In this document: piece after piece, positions 56,250-64,000 of the stretch
Layout of the letters: each line of letters opens with the position of its first letter
Numbering within the stretch: position 1 is the stretch's first letter
From: Pseudanabaena sp. PCC 6802
Lineage (GTDB): Bacteria > Cyanobacteriota > Cyanobacteriia > Pseudanabaenales > Pseudanabaenaceae
DNA: 64,000 nucleotides
Reading direction: 5' to 3'
NCBI RefSeq assembly: GCF_000332175.1
Contig: NZ_KB235914.1
Coordinates: forward strand, 2,910,868 to 2,974,867
The notes under the pieces: model-generated
The model's database searches: none
The model's input: the letters and a program-made list of their open reading frames with translations, nothing else
What the model was told of the DNA's origin: nothing
Program-made: the position numbers and the translations under genes

Positions 56250-56286
56250 CCCCTTCTATAACCGATCTATCTACGGTTATAGAAGG
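56250..56286. repeat. 14-bp perfect palindrome upstream of the regulator gene
   Basis: CCCTTCTATAACCG at 56250-56263 and CGGTTATAGAAGGG at 56273-56286, nine-base loop. It lies in the region between the regulator and pyrF-pyrE genes, so could be an operator or part of a mobile-element end. Confidence 0.6.
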
Positions 56287-56432
56287 GATAGGCTATGACC
56301 TCTAAGTTAATCTACCCGCCCATATAAAACAGGATCGCATACAAAGGGGCGAGTAGATCGAAAAAGTGGTATTTCCCGATCTATCCTGAAAAGGTGCCTG
56401 AGATAGCCAGGTTGCCCAAATGAGTTCAAGAT

Positions 56433-57884
56433 ATGGATTTTTTCTCCAAACTAAATGCTGCGATCGCCCGCAATCAGAGCCTAATGTGCGTGGGCTTAGA
56501 ACCAAATCCCGAAGTAATGCCGCCACAGTTTAGCGATCGTGGCGGTACCTATAATGCCAAGGTCGCTGTTAATCAGCTATGGGAATGGATGCAGTTTATT
56601 ATCGACCAAACCGCATCGGTGGTTTGCGCGTATAAGCCCACCCTTGGGTTTTACCTAGCATTGGGCAGTGCGGGCTTAGAACTATTAGAGAAAACTTTAA
56701 ATGCTGTTCCAGCCGAGATTCCAGTTATTCTTGATGCCAAACATGGCGATCTTAACAGCAGCTCGATCTTGGCAAATACTGCGTTTACACAATGGCAGGT
56801 TGATGCAATTACCATTACTCCCTACGCAGGGCAAGACTTAGCCGCTCGCTTCCTCGTATACCCCAATAAAGCCATTTTTGTGCAATGTCATACTGCTAAC
56901 TCCACGGCCAAGGATATTCAGTCCTATCCCAATCCTCAAGCTCCGTTATATCTAGAAATGGTCAAGCAATGTCAAAACTGGGGTAGTGCAGAGCAACTAG
57001 CTTTAGAAGTGGGTGCTAGCGATCCTGATGCCCTCGCCCGCATTCGCGCCATCGCTCCCGAAAGACTCATTTTGATACGCAGCCTGTGGGCTAGTAATAA
57101 TTTAGATGGCATTCTGGCAGCGGGTCTGAATCCTAATGGTGAAGGGCTGCTCGTTCCGGTCGATCAAGATATTTTGCATAGCGATCGCCCTGGTGAAATA
57201 GTGCGATCGCTATCGCAAAAAATTAATCAGTGTAGGGAACGACTTGTCGAGCGACAACCGACTTGCACCCTATGGATACCTGACGTGTGCTTGCTAGAGC
57301 AGCACCCACACATGGATTTGATATTGCAACTCTACGACATTGGCTGCATTATGTTTGGCAACTACGTGCAAGCATCTGGTGCCGTTTTTCCCTACTACAT
57401 CGATCTGCGCAAAATTATTTCTAATCCACAGGTATTTAGTCAGGTTTTACTTGCCTATGCCAGTATCTTGCAGGATTTGACTTTCGATCGCATTGCTGGC
57501 ATTCCCTACGGCTCGCTACCAACCGCAACGGGTTTAGCACTGCACCTTAATCGTCCCCTGATTTTTCCGCGTAAAGAGGTGAAGGCGCATGGCGCGAGGC
57601 GGGCGATCGAAGGTAATTTTCAAGCAGGAGAAACCATCGCTGTCGTAGACGATATCCTGATTACAGGCAAAAGCGTGATGGAAGGAGCAGAAAAGCTCAA
57701 GAGCAACGGTCTTAAGGTGCGAGATATTGTGGTATTAATCGACCACGAGCATGGGGTCAGAGATAAACTAGCCCAAAATGGCTACCAAGGTCATGCCGTA
57801 TTCAAAATTTCGGAGATTACACGAACCTTACACCAAGCTGGCCGCATTAACGACGAGCAACTGGCCACATTCAATCAAAGCTAA
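56433..57884 (+). CDS. pyrF-pyrE: Bifunctional orotidine-5'-phosphate decarboxylase / orotate phosphoribosyltransferase
   Basis: 483 residues. N-terminal OMP decarboxylase (1-270): CVGLEPNP, active-site ILDAKHGDLNSSS, VDAITITPYAGQD. C-terminal orotate phosphoribosyltransferase (about 290-483) with the PRPP loop VVDDILITGKS and the flexible loop KEVKAHGARRAIEG. Decarboxylase-first order is the reverse of the animal fusion. Carries out the last two steps of UMP synthesis. Start ATG 56433. Confidence 0.94.
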   Translation: MDFFSKLNAAIARNQSLMCVGLEPNPEVMPPQFSDRGGTYNAKVAVNQLWEWMQFIIDQTASVVCAYKPTLGFYLALGSAGLELLEKTLNAVPAEIPVILDAKHGDLNSSSILANTAFTQWQVDAITITPYAGQDLAARFLVYPNKAIFVQCHTANSTAKDIQSYPNPQAPLYLEMVKQCQNWGSAEQLALEVGASDPDALARIRAIAPERLILIRSLWASNNLDGILAAGLNPNGEGLLVPVDQDILHSDRPGEIVRSLSQKINQCRERLVERQPTCTLWIPDVCLLEQHPHMDLILQLYDIGCIMFGNYVQASGAVFPYYIDLRKIISNPQVFSQVLLAYASILQDLTFDRIAGIPYGSLPTATGLALHLNRPLIFPRKEVKAHGARRAIEGNFQAGETIAVVDDILITGKSVMEGAEKLKSNGLKVRDIVVLIDHEHGVRDKLAQNGYQGHAVFKISEITRTLHQAGRINDEQLATFNQS

Positions 57885-57908
57885 TTGTTAATTATTAATT
57901 GTTAATTG
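57882..57908. repeat. Short TAATTGTTAATTATTAATTG repeat
   Basis: The stop codon of the preceding gene starts a run of TTAATTGTTAATT-type words that is both direct and inverted, a common intergenic motif of cyanobacteria. Confidence 0.5.
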
Positions 57909-58019
57909 CTAACCCATATGCATTTGTGGCTGGAGGCAGTAGGATGATAACCAACAAAATTTTCCCTGCATATAATGTAGGGTAATTAACGTTAGTCCTA
58001 CGCTCAACCCGCGCAACCG

Positions 58020-58895
58020 ATGTATAAAAAAGCCTTACTGTTTCTGCTTGCCACATCTATAACCGCAGTTGCCCCTTTTAGTAAATCGACTGCGATCGCC
58101 GCTAATTCAGAAACTGCACCAACTGAACTGGTAAATGCAATTAACAGCCTTGATGCTGCTGCTAGTAAAAAAGATATCAATGCCGTGATGCAATTTTATG
58201 CCCCTAACTTCGCACATGGCGATGGATTAACTAAGCAGAAGCTGCGCGACTCGCTAGAAGGCTTGTGGAAGCGCTACAACGACATCAAATACAGCACGAA
58301 GGTTACTAAGTGGGAGCGCAAAGGCAATACCTACACGGTTGAGACCCTGACTCAGATCCAGGGGACTAAGCCAGGGAGTGAGGGAGAATACAAGCTAGAT
58401 GCTCAACTAGTTTCAACCCAGATATACCAAGCTAATGGTGGCAATTTACAAATTTCGCGTCAAGATATTCAGTCAGAGAAGAGTTTTCTCACTTCGGGAG
58501 AAAAACCACCTAAAGTTGAGTTGCGTATGCCAGATAAAATTGGCGTAGGCAGACAATATTCCCTCGATGCGGTAATTCCCGAACCATTGGGCAATAGCTT
58601 GTTATTAGGTACAATTATCGAGGAAGAAGTCTCTCCACAAAACTACCTCAAAGATTCCACAATTGAGTTGGAACCACTCAGGGCAGGCGGCGTATTTAAA
58701 ATCGGTCAAGCTCCCTATACAACTGGCGATCGCTGGATTTCTGTAGTATTGATCCAGGAAACTGGCATTACAATTTCAAGTCAAAGATTGCGAGTCAGCA
58801 AGGATGTAGTAGGCAATCAGTACAAATCGCTACCAGAAGCCTTAACAACTCCCAGTCGCGTGCGTCCTGACCCCAACTTCCAACAAACACTTTAA
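58020..58895 (+). CDS. Exported NTF2/SnoaL-like protein
   Basis: 291 residues. Signal peptide about 1-28 (ALLFLLATSITAVAPFS). NTF2-like domain about 35-150: INAVMQFYAPNFAHGDGLTKQ, then WERKGNTYTVETLTQIQG. The C-terminal half is beta-rich (VGRQYSLDAVIPEPLG, ISVVLIQETG). Periplasmic; function unknown. Confidence 0.75.
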   Translation: MYKKALLFLLATSITAVAPFSKSTAIAANSETAPTELVNAINSLDAAASKKDINAVMQFYAPNFAHGDGLTKQKLRDSLEGLWKRYNDIKYSTKVTKWERKGNTYTVETLTQIQGTKPGSEGEYKLDAQLVSTQIYQANGGNLQISRQDIQSEKSFLTSGEKPPKVELRMPDKIGVGRQYSLDAVIPEPLGNSLLLGTIIEEEVSPQNYLKDSTIELEPLRAGGVFKIGQAPYTTGDRWISVVLIQETGITISSQRLRVSKDVVGNQYKSLPEALTTPSRVRPDPNFQQTL

Positions 58896-58980
58896 GGAGT
58901 GCCTGCCCTCAACCAATCGGGGCAACCACAGGGGGATTGTCCCTACAATTATCGGTATATTTTTTCATGGCAATCTTCTG

Positions 58981-59005
58981 AGAAATCCTTACAAAAAGGA
59001 TTTCT
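58981..59005 (+). terminator. Perfect 10-bp inverted repeat between genes
   Basis: AGAAATCCTT and AAGGATTTCT around a five-base loop. Not followed by a T run. It lies between the NTF2-like gene and the next gene. Confidence 0.45.
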
Positions 59006-59024
59006 TAGAAGAAATGGGGGGTTA

Positions 59025-59525
59025 ATGAATTTGGAGCTAATCGAATTAGTCAAGACTGTCTTTGACAAGACGACAAGCGTTACAACACCACCCATGACTC
59101 TACGTGCAGGTAATGCATTAGATAGCTACGACTTGCCTTCAGCATACGATCGACAATTAGACAAACCTACTGATGAATATCTTCAACAGTTTGCATATTG
59201 GGGACTTGCCTATTTAGATCCAATTTCTTGGCATTATTATTTACCATTTTTGATTTCCTATTCTCTGCGAAACAGGACTAAGGATGCACCACTTGAGTCC
59301 GTTCTCGTTGTTGAAGCAACGCTATTTTCAATGCGTCCTCCAGACAGAGAGCCATCAAGATTTTCACTATTAACCACACAACAAGAAGAAGTTATTACTC
59401 AGTTTTTAGAGATCTTGGCATTTGAAGAAGATTCCAATTTTCAAGACTATGGAATGCAGGTTCTTGAAGAATATTGGCTGCCAGGGGCAATATACCGCAA
59501 GTATAGCCGCAGACAGACCTGTTAG
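59025..59525 (+). CDS. Hypothetical protein with repeat-encoded C-terminus
   Basis: 166 residues from ATG 59025, with GGGGGG upstream; longer ORF starts at 58899 cross the hairpin and are unlikely. LQQFAYWGLAYLDPISWHYYLPFLISYSL and SMRPPDREPSRFSLLTTQQEEVITQFLEILAFE resemble small helical proteins of unknown function; the stretch WHYYLPFLI is striking. The last residues YSRRQTC and the stop come from a family A repeat. Confidence 0.6.
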   Translation: MNLELIELVKTVFDKTTSVTTPPMTLRAGNALDSYDLPSAYDRQLDKPTDEYLQQFAYWGLAYLDPISWHYYLPFLISYSLRNRTKDAPLESVLVVEATLFSMRPPDREPSRFSLLTTQQEEVITQFLEILAFEEDSNFQDYGMQVLEEYWLPGAIYRKYSRRQTC

Positions 59526-59603
59526 GACAGGGGGTGTGGGAGTTTTGCCCTACGCAGGCGTGAAACCCCTGCACCCCGTCCTAAGTCTAGCGGCGACAGC
59601 TAT
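59502..59603. repeat. Family A miniature element, copy 4
   Basis: 102 bp, the most diverged copy: the GGGGGC hairpin is reduced to GGGAGTTTTGCCC. It overlaps the end of the gene at 59025. Confidence 0.82.
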
Positions 59604-59630
59604 CTCATTCAGGTGGTTAGTTCCTTGTTT

Positions 59631-60008
59631 CTAAGTTAGAGATTCTTTGGCAGCTCTTTCTGCGCTCAGTTGATTCAGGAGCGATAGTACTTTCACCCCG
59701 CGTTCAAACGAGCGATCCTCTTGAAAAAGTATCTCCGGCGCGCGCCGCAAGGACAAGCGCTGGCCAATTTCACGTCTCACAAAGCCTGTTGCCGCCTCAA
59801 GTCCCTCCATTGTCTCGGTTCTGGCTTCTTCCGTACCATAAATACTCACGAAGATGCGGGCATGTTGCAGATCGCCCGAAACAACCACTTCGGTAACGCT
59901 GACCATGCCAGCACCAACGCGATCGTCTTTGATTTCATGCAGCAACATGTTACTAACTTCGCGCTTAATTAGTTCTGCAACCCGTGCCACTCTGCGACTG
60001 GTAGCCAT
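59631..60008 (-). CDS. rbfA: Ribosome-binding factor A
   Basis: 125 residues, start ATG 60008. KH-like fold: [23 protein letters not shown]-type strand [13 protein letters not shown], and [19 protein letters not shown]. Needed for 16S rRNA 5'-end maturation and cold growth. Confidence 0.95.
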   Translation of the reverse strand: MATSRRVARVAELIKREVSNMLLHEIKDDRVGAGMVSVTEVVVSGDLQHARIFVSIYGTEEARTETMEGLEAATGFVRREIGQRLSLRRAPEILFQEDRSFERGVKVLSLLNQLSAERAAKESLT

Positions 60009-60156
60009 AATTTATTCCTCGATACTCCACAAATATAGCAGTAAGCGATCGGGTTTGCGATTGGGGTGTTGTGGCTATCACCTGCCTATGCTCCTTACCT
60101 GCTCTCACGCAGGAGTGGGATCCCCCCTACCTCGGCCTACACCGAATTTGTGATGC

Positions 60157-60260
60157 TATAGCCGTAGACAGATCTGTTAGGACAGGGGGTGTGGGGGCTG
60201 CGCCCCCACGCAGGGGTTCCACCCCTGCACCCCGTCCTAAGCCTATTGGCTATAGCTATA
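60157..60260. repeat. Family A miniature element, copy 5
   Basis: 104 bp, nearly identical to the copy at 6114, including the ends TATAGCCGTAGACAGATCTG and GGCTATAGCTATA. Confidence 0.87.
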
Positions 60261-60433
60261 CATATTGCTTGGGCAACTGTAGCGCTGTAGCACAAAAATG
60301 CCAATCGTGTATATAACGTTACAATCTGTTATGAAATCAAAGCTATAGTGCTAACAATGGCATTTATACTCAATGCTTGCATTTGACTATGCTAGCAGAG
60401 ACTAAGCCTGGACGTACTATAACGGAGGAAGCA

Positions 60434-60655
60434 ATGATTCAAACTCCAGAAATGCTAAGACATGCGATCGAAAAGTTGTATATGGATATAACTGAGCCTC
60501 TCGATCCCTATATAGCCTTAGCCGTGACAAACCTAAGCGTAAAAATGGCTGAAACTGCTTATGCAATGGGATTTCAGGACGGTCGCAGTTCCGATCGCAC
60601 TAACTGCGAGCTTTGCCATGGGGGGGAGTGCTTAGGTCTAGGCAAAGCATTCTAG
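60434..60655 (+). CDS. Small conserved hypothetical protein with C-terminal cysteines
   Basis: 73 residues from ATG 60434, with GGAGGA upstream; longer frames to 60377 lack one. Helices MLRHAIEKLYMDITEPLDPY and VKMAETAYAMGFQDGR, then NCELCHGGECLGLG, whose three cysteines might bind a metal. Function unknown. Confidence 0.6.
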   Translation: MIQTPEMLRHAIEKLYMDITEPLDPYIALAVTNLSVKMAETAYAMGFQDGRSSDRTNCELCHGGECLGLGKAF

Positions 60656-60709
60656 TCAGTTTTTCGCAAATTTATCAAAGTTCTATCGAACGTTGGTTGG
60701 TGTGAGTAG

Positions 60710-60751
60710 CCCCATCTGCCCAGTATCTAAAGATCTGGCAATGGGGTTTTT
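60710..60751 (+). terminator. Terminator after the small cysteine protein
   Basis: CCCCAT (60710-60715) pairs with ATGGGG (60741-60746), with inner TGCC/GGCA pairing, and TTTTT follows. Confidence 0.7.
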
Positions 60752-60767
60752 GCTTGGTTCATAATTG

Positions 60768-61067
60768 TTAATCTATGCTGAGCAATTCGTAATGCCGACA
60801 GGACTGGCAAGGGCCAGATGGGTTAACGGCGCAACGTACGTGGGCAGAACGAGCGTTAAAGCGACAGCTAAAGTCGCCGATCGCAAAGCCAATCCCCTCA
60901 ACATAAGTAACATCAGCAGGTAGCAATAGGGGTTGCGTTCTCGCTTGCCCGACTGCCTGCGCTACCGAACGCAGTCGTGCCTCTGTCTTAATTGCCAGGC
61001 GGCGCATTGCCAATATCGATAAAATGGGAGTTAAAAACCCCAGCACGATCGCGAGAAAAATTTCCAT
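60768..61067 (-). CDS. DUF6464-like cyanobacterial protein
   Basis: 99 residues from ATG 61067 (GTG 61076 adds three). One N-terminal membrane helix (EIFLAIVLGFLTPILSILAM), then ADVTYVEGIGFAIGDFSCRFNARSAHVRCAVNP and CQSCRHYE. Four cysteines in the C-terminal part could bind zinc or iron. The family name is from memory. Operon-like with the ycf33 gene upstream. Confidence 0.65.
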   Translation of the reverse strand: MEIFLAIVLGFLTPILSILAMRRLAIKTEARLRSVAQAVGQARTQPLLLPADVTYVEGIGFAIGDFSCRFNARSAHVRCAVNPSGPCQSCRHYELLSID

Positions 61068-61095
61068 AAGCCACACAAAAGCTGCAACGACAGGA

Positions 61096-61299
61096 CTAAA
61101 CAGGATCTAAGCCCAACATAGCGCGTAAAATTAGCGACAAACCGATAAAACTACCAATAAACGCCGTTACAAGCGCGATCGCAGTTACAGGTTGTTTAAA
61201 AAAAGGCAACAGGGGCTTGAGTGCAAAAAACAAAACCCCCAATACGATCGTAATTAAGTAACGGGGATAGCGGCTGACATTTTCAAAAAAATCTTTCAT
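61096..61299 (-). CDS. ycf33: Ycf33/DUF751 family membrane protein
   Basis: 67 residues: MKDFFENVSRYPRYLITIVL start and the LILRAMLGL end are diagnostic. Two membrane helices (about 14-33, 38-60). Thylakoid or plasma membrane; function unknown, also encoded in some algal plastids. Confidence 0.9.
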   Translation of the reverse strand: MKDFFENVSRYPRYLITIVLGVLFFALKPLLPFFKQPVTAIALVTAFIGSFIGLSLILRAMLGLDPV

Positions 61300-61520
61300 G
61301 AGATAAAGAAGGCTAGGAGTTTGTTGCTTTAAAGTCCATATTTTATATCGCTAATTTAACATTTTCCTGTGGCTGTCACAGACCTGTGAGGAAGAGAGGC
61401 AGGTATCAGTAAAAGAACATTCATGAAGAAATAGTTAAAATTGCCCCTTCAAATTTGATCTTTAAGTGTCAAGCTTAGGTGAAAATATAGTCAAAGAAAA
61501 AAACTTAGGTACCCCGAATC

Positions 61521-63515
61521 ATGGCTGTTGCTACCCAAACTTTAGAACAACTCTGCATAAATTCAATCCGCTTTCTGTCCATAGACGCAGTAGAAAAAGC
61601 TAAGTCAGGACACCCAGGGTTACCAATGGGAGCCGCCCCCATGGCTTTTGTACTGTGGGATCGGTTCCTCAAGTTCAACCCCAAAAACCCGAAATGGGTA
61701 GATCGCGATCGCTTTGTCTTGTCAGCCGGTCATGGTTGCATGTTGCAATATTCGATGCTGCACTTAACTGGTTATGACAGCGTTTCTATTGATGACATTA
61801 AGCAGTTCCGCCAGTGGGGCAGTAAAACCCCCGGCCATCCTGAAAACTTTGAAACCGAAGGCGTAGAAGTTACTACTGGCCCTCTCGGTCAAGGTGTAGG
61901 TAATGCTGTTGGTTTGGCGATCGCGGAAGCACACCTGGCAGCTCGCTTTAACAAGCCCGGACATAACATCGTCGATCACTATACCTACGTGATTCTGGGG
62001 GACGGTTGCAATATGGAAGGTGTGGCTTCGGAAGCAGCATCCATGGCGGGGCACCTCAAGTTGGGCAAGCTGATCATGATGTATGACAGCAACAGTATTT
62101 CCATTGATGGCAGCACGGATCTCGCTTTTACTGAAGACGTGGGCAAGCGCTATGAAGCCTATGGTTGGCACGTTCAGTACGTCGCCAATGGCAACGACGA
62201 CCTCGATAGCATTGCCAAAGCGATCGCCGAAGCTAAGAAGGTTACCGATAAGCCCAGCTTGATCGTGGTCACTACCGTAATTGGTTATGGTTCGCCCAAT
62301 AAAGCTGGTACCGCTGGCGTGCATGGTGCTGCCCTCGGTGGTGATGAAGTCACGGCTACTCGCAATAACCTGGGCTGGGAGTACGAGCCATTTGTCGTGC
62401 CCGAAGACGCTCTCAAGCGCTTCCGAAAGGCGATCGATAAGGGTGCCGAAGCCGAAGCCGATTGGAATCAGCGCTTTGCTGCTTATGCTCAAGCTTATCC
62501 CGCCGAAGCAGCCGAATTTACGCGCGTCATGGCGGGCGAGTTGCCGGAAGGTTGGCAAAACGCTTTAGAGCCGGTTACCCACAAGGAAACCTCTACCCGC
62601 CTGCTCTCTGAAGCCTGCCTCAATGCCCTCGCTCCAGCTTTACCGGAATTTCTGGGTGGTTCTGCTGACCTGGCACACTCCAACATGACCTACCTGAAAG
62701 GCATTCCCGATTTCCAAGCTGGCTCTTATGAAGGTCGCAACTTCCGCTTTGGCGTGCGCGAGCACGGCATGGGTGCAGTTTTGAATGGGATGGCCTTGCA
62801 TGGCGGTCTCATTCCTTATGGTGCAACTTTCCTGGTATTTGCCGACTACATGCGGGCAGCGATTCGTCTGTCGGCGCTGTCGCAAGTACGGGTAATTTAC
62901 GTCATGACCCACGACTCAATTATGCTGGGTGAAGACGGCCCCACGCACCAACCGATCGAGACGATCCCATCCCTACGAGCAATTCCCGATTTGCTGGTTT
63001 TGCGCCCCGCTGATGCCAAGGAAACCGTTGGTTCCTACGAAGTTGCCATTTCCGAACGCAAGCGTCCTTCTCTACTAGCTTTTACCCGTCAAGGCGTAAA
63101 GAATCTACCTGGGACATCGGTCGAAGGCACCAAGAAGGGTGGCTATGTGGTAGTTGATGCCGCTAACCCCGATCTGATCGTCATCGCCACTGGTTCTGAG
63201 CTAGAACTAGCTGTAAAAGCAGCGGATGCTCTTAAAGCAGAAGGAAAAGCCGTACGTGTAGTTTCCCTGCCTTGCTGGGAACTGTTTGAAGAACAAACGC
63301 AAGAGTATCGCGACTCTGTATTGCCTCCTGCCTGCAAGAAGCGCGTTTCAGTGGAAGCTGCTTCTAGCTTTGGTTGGCATAAGTATGTCGGTTCGGAAGG
63401 CGCGATGGTCAGTATCGATCGCTTTGGTGCATCAGCTCCCGGACCTACCTGCTATGAGAAGTTTGGCTTCACGGTCGATAATGTCATCGCTACCTGCCGC
63501 CAGGTACTCGGTTAA
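61521..63515 (+). CDS. tkt: Transketolase
   Basis: 664 residues. Thiamine diphosphate site [20 protein letters not shown] with the later Asn, HPGLPMG and [14 protein letters not shown] substrate contacts, FREHG-type [18 protein letters not shown] and the C-terminal [14 protein letters not shown]. Works in the Calvin-Benson cycle and pentose phosphate pathway. ATG start 61521. A family B-like element begins right after its stop codon. Confidence 0.97.
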   Translation: MAVATQTLEQLCINSIRFLSIDAVEKAKSGHPGLPMGAAPMAFVLWDRFLKFNPKNPKWVDRDRFVLSAGHGCMLQYSMLHLTGYDSVSIDDIKQFRQWGSKTPGHPENFETEGVEVTTGPLGQGVGNAVGLAIAEAHLAARFNKPGHNIVDHYTYVILGDGCNMEGVASEAASMAGHLKLGKLIMMYDSNSISIDGSTDLAFTEDVGKRYEAYGWHVQYVANGNDDLDSIAKAIAEAKKVTDKPSLIVVTTVIGYGSPNKAGTAGVHGAALGGDEVTATRNNLGWEYEPFVVPEDALKRFRKAIDKGAEAEADWNQRFAAYAQAYPAEAAEFTRVMAGELPEGWQNALEPVTHKETSTRLLSEACLNALAPALPEFLGGSADLAHSNMTYLKGIPDFQAGSYEGRNFRFGVREHGMGAVLNGMALHGGLIPYGATFLVFADYMRAAIRLSALSQVRVIYVMTHDSIMLGEDGPTHQPIETIPSLRAIPDLLVLRPADAKETVGSYEVAISERKRPSLLAFTRQGVKNLPGTSVEGTKKGGYVVVDAANPDLIVIATGSELELAVKAADALKAEGKAVRVVSLPCWELFEEQTQEYRDSVLPPACKKRVSVEAASSFGWHKYVGSEGAMVSIDRFGASAPGPTCYEKFGFTVDNVIATCRQVLG

Positions 63516-63627
63516 TACCAATTTGAACAGTAAAACGACAGAGATCGAACGGGGTGAAGGGGTAGAACCCCTTCGTGGGGGCAACGCCCCCACCCCCCAT
63601 CCGTAACCACAACAATTTAAATTGGTA
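63516..63627. repeat. Miniature element with family B core and different ends
   Basis: Ends are TACCAATTTGAA and TTTAAATTGGTA, unlike families A and B, but the core (GGGGTGAAGGGGTAGAACCCC and TGGGGGCAACGCCCCCA) is the same as family B. It starts directly after the tkt stop codon. Confidence 0.85.
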
Positions 63628-63682
63628 TAACCAGGAGTAAACCATTCGCGATCGCTCGTAGAATGGTAATCTAGAAAAATTC

Positions 63683-63718
63683 AAGGACTTCAGTGCATTT
63701 ATGCACTGAAGTCCTTTT
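63683..63718. terminator. Strong bidirectional terminator between tkt and phoU
   Basis: AAGGACTTCAGTGCA pairs with TGCACTGAAGTCCTT around loop TTTA, 15-bp perfect stem, with TTTT after it on the plus strand. Confidence 0.9.
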
Positions 63719-63771
63719 AACAGCGCCGTACGGTCAATAGTCTCAAAGTATGGAGCCGAGCCAGAAGTTCG

Positions 63772-64000
63772 TTAACGCTTACCCGTCACAATATAACTAA
63801 CCCTTTTGCCGATGTTGGTGGCATGATCCGCCATGCGCTCGAGGTGATGAATTGCTAATACCATCAGCATTACAGGCTCTAAGGAAGTGCCGATGTTGGT
63901 TTGCCTGGTTAACAGGTTATAGAGAGAATCATAATCATCATCGACGGCATCGTCTTTGGCCTTAATATCTAACCCCTCCTCTGCATCTAAATTAGATACC
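63772..64000 (-). CDS. phoU: PhoU phosphate-signalling protein, C-terminal part (cut by window end)
   Basis: The 76 visible codons end LERMADHATNIGKRVSYIVTGKR (quoted as RMADHATNIGKR and YIVTGKR), the conserved C-terminal helix of PhoU with metal-contacting E/D/H residues. PhoU links the Pst phosphate importer to the PhoR-type kinase and prevents uncontrolled uptake. The 5' part is beyond base 64000. Just after its stop codon lies the shared terminator with tkt. Confidence 0.9.
   Translation of the reverse strand, partial: VSNLDAEEGLDIKAKDDAVDDDYDSLYNLLTRQTNIGTSLEPVMLMVLAIHHLERMADHATNIGKRVSYIVTGKR

Noticed and set aside
61764-62558. 264-codon ORF antisense to tkt
   Set aside because: Shadow of the strongly biased tkt codons; no independent support.

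Overview
The window is chromosomal DNA from a cyanobacterium. It carries the photosynthesis-linked genes ndhF, ftrC, a psaM-like ORF, ycf33 and several cyanobacteria-specific DUF genes (DUF1818, DUF2808, ComFB-like), and the HIP1 octamer GCGATCGC is very frequent. I cannot fix the genus from sequence alone.

Layout: (1) 1-3637 is the end of an integrated element: three unrecognised genes, then a 42-bp copy of the 3' half of a tRNA-Lys(CUU) gene that looks like an attachment site. (2) 3.7-16.3 kb is ordinary chromosome: FAD oxidoreductase and TauE permease, ndhF, an aldo/keto reductase, a pentapeptide-repeat protein, DUF1818 with an M16 peptidase, and an NB-ARC/WD40 gene cut in two by a 109-bp miniature element. 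(3) 16.8-29.1 kb is an accessory island with AT-richer codons: a GH19-type lysozyme, an M15 peptidase, a DUF1906 glycosidase-like protein, an Asp-box protein, a CYTH protein, a giant peptidoglycan-binding/macro-like/KAP NTPase fusion, lipoproteins, a broken patatin gene, a second CYTH remnant and two alpha/beta hydrolases. A parDE-type toxin-antitoxin pair between 36-bp direct repeats follows. (4) 30.0-41.4 kb holds a U32 peptidase and a guanidine locus: two divergent guanidine-I (ykkC) riboswitches, one leading into two DUF1989 genes and a 'urea carboxylase' (probably guanidine carboxylase with carboxyguanidine deiminase subunits), the other into an SsuABC-like ABC importer. (5) 41.6-64 kb is core housekeeping: sufE, rpmI-rplT, pyrB, trpS, ftrC, hisH, deoC, two response regulators, a pyrF-pyrE fusion, rbfA, ycf33, tkt and the 3' end of phoU.

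The window is full of short inverted-terminal-repeat elements. Family A (five copies plus a fragment), family B (four copies plus a solo end) and one element with a third kind of end share the same GC-rich core, predicted to fold as two hairpins closed by an outer stem, while their terminal repeats differ. They have split a gene, split a hairpin, and supplied the stop codons of several genes. Two insertions can be reconstructed base by base and show insertion at TA.

The guanidine locus is the most clearly interpretable system: sensing, uptake and ATP-dependent carboxylation/deimination of guanidine, with the final allophanate hydrolase missing from this window. The least explained locus is the cell-wall/KAP island.
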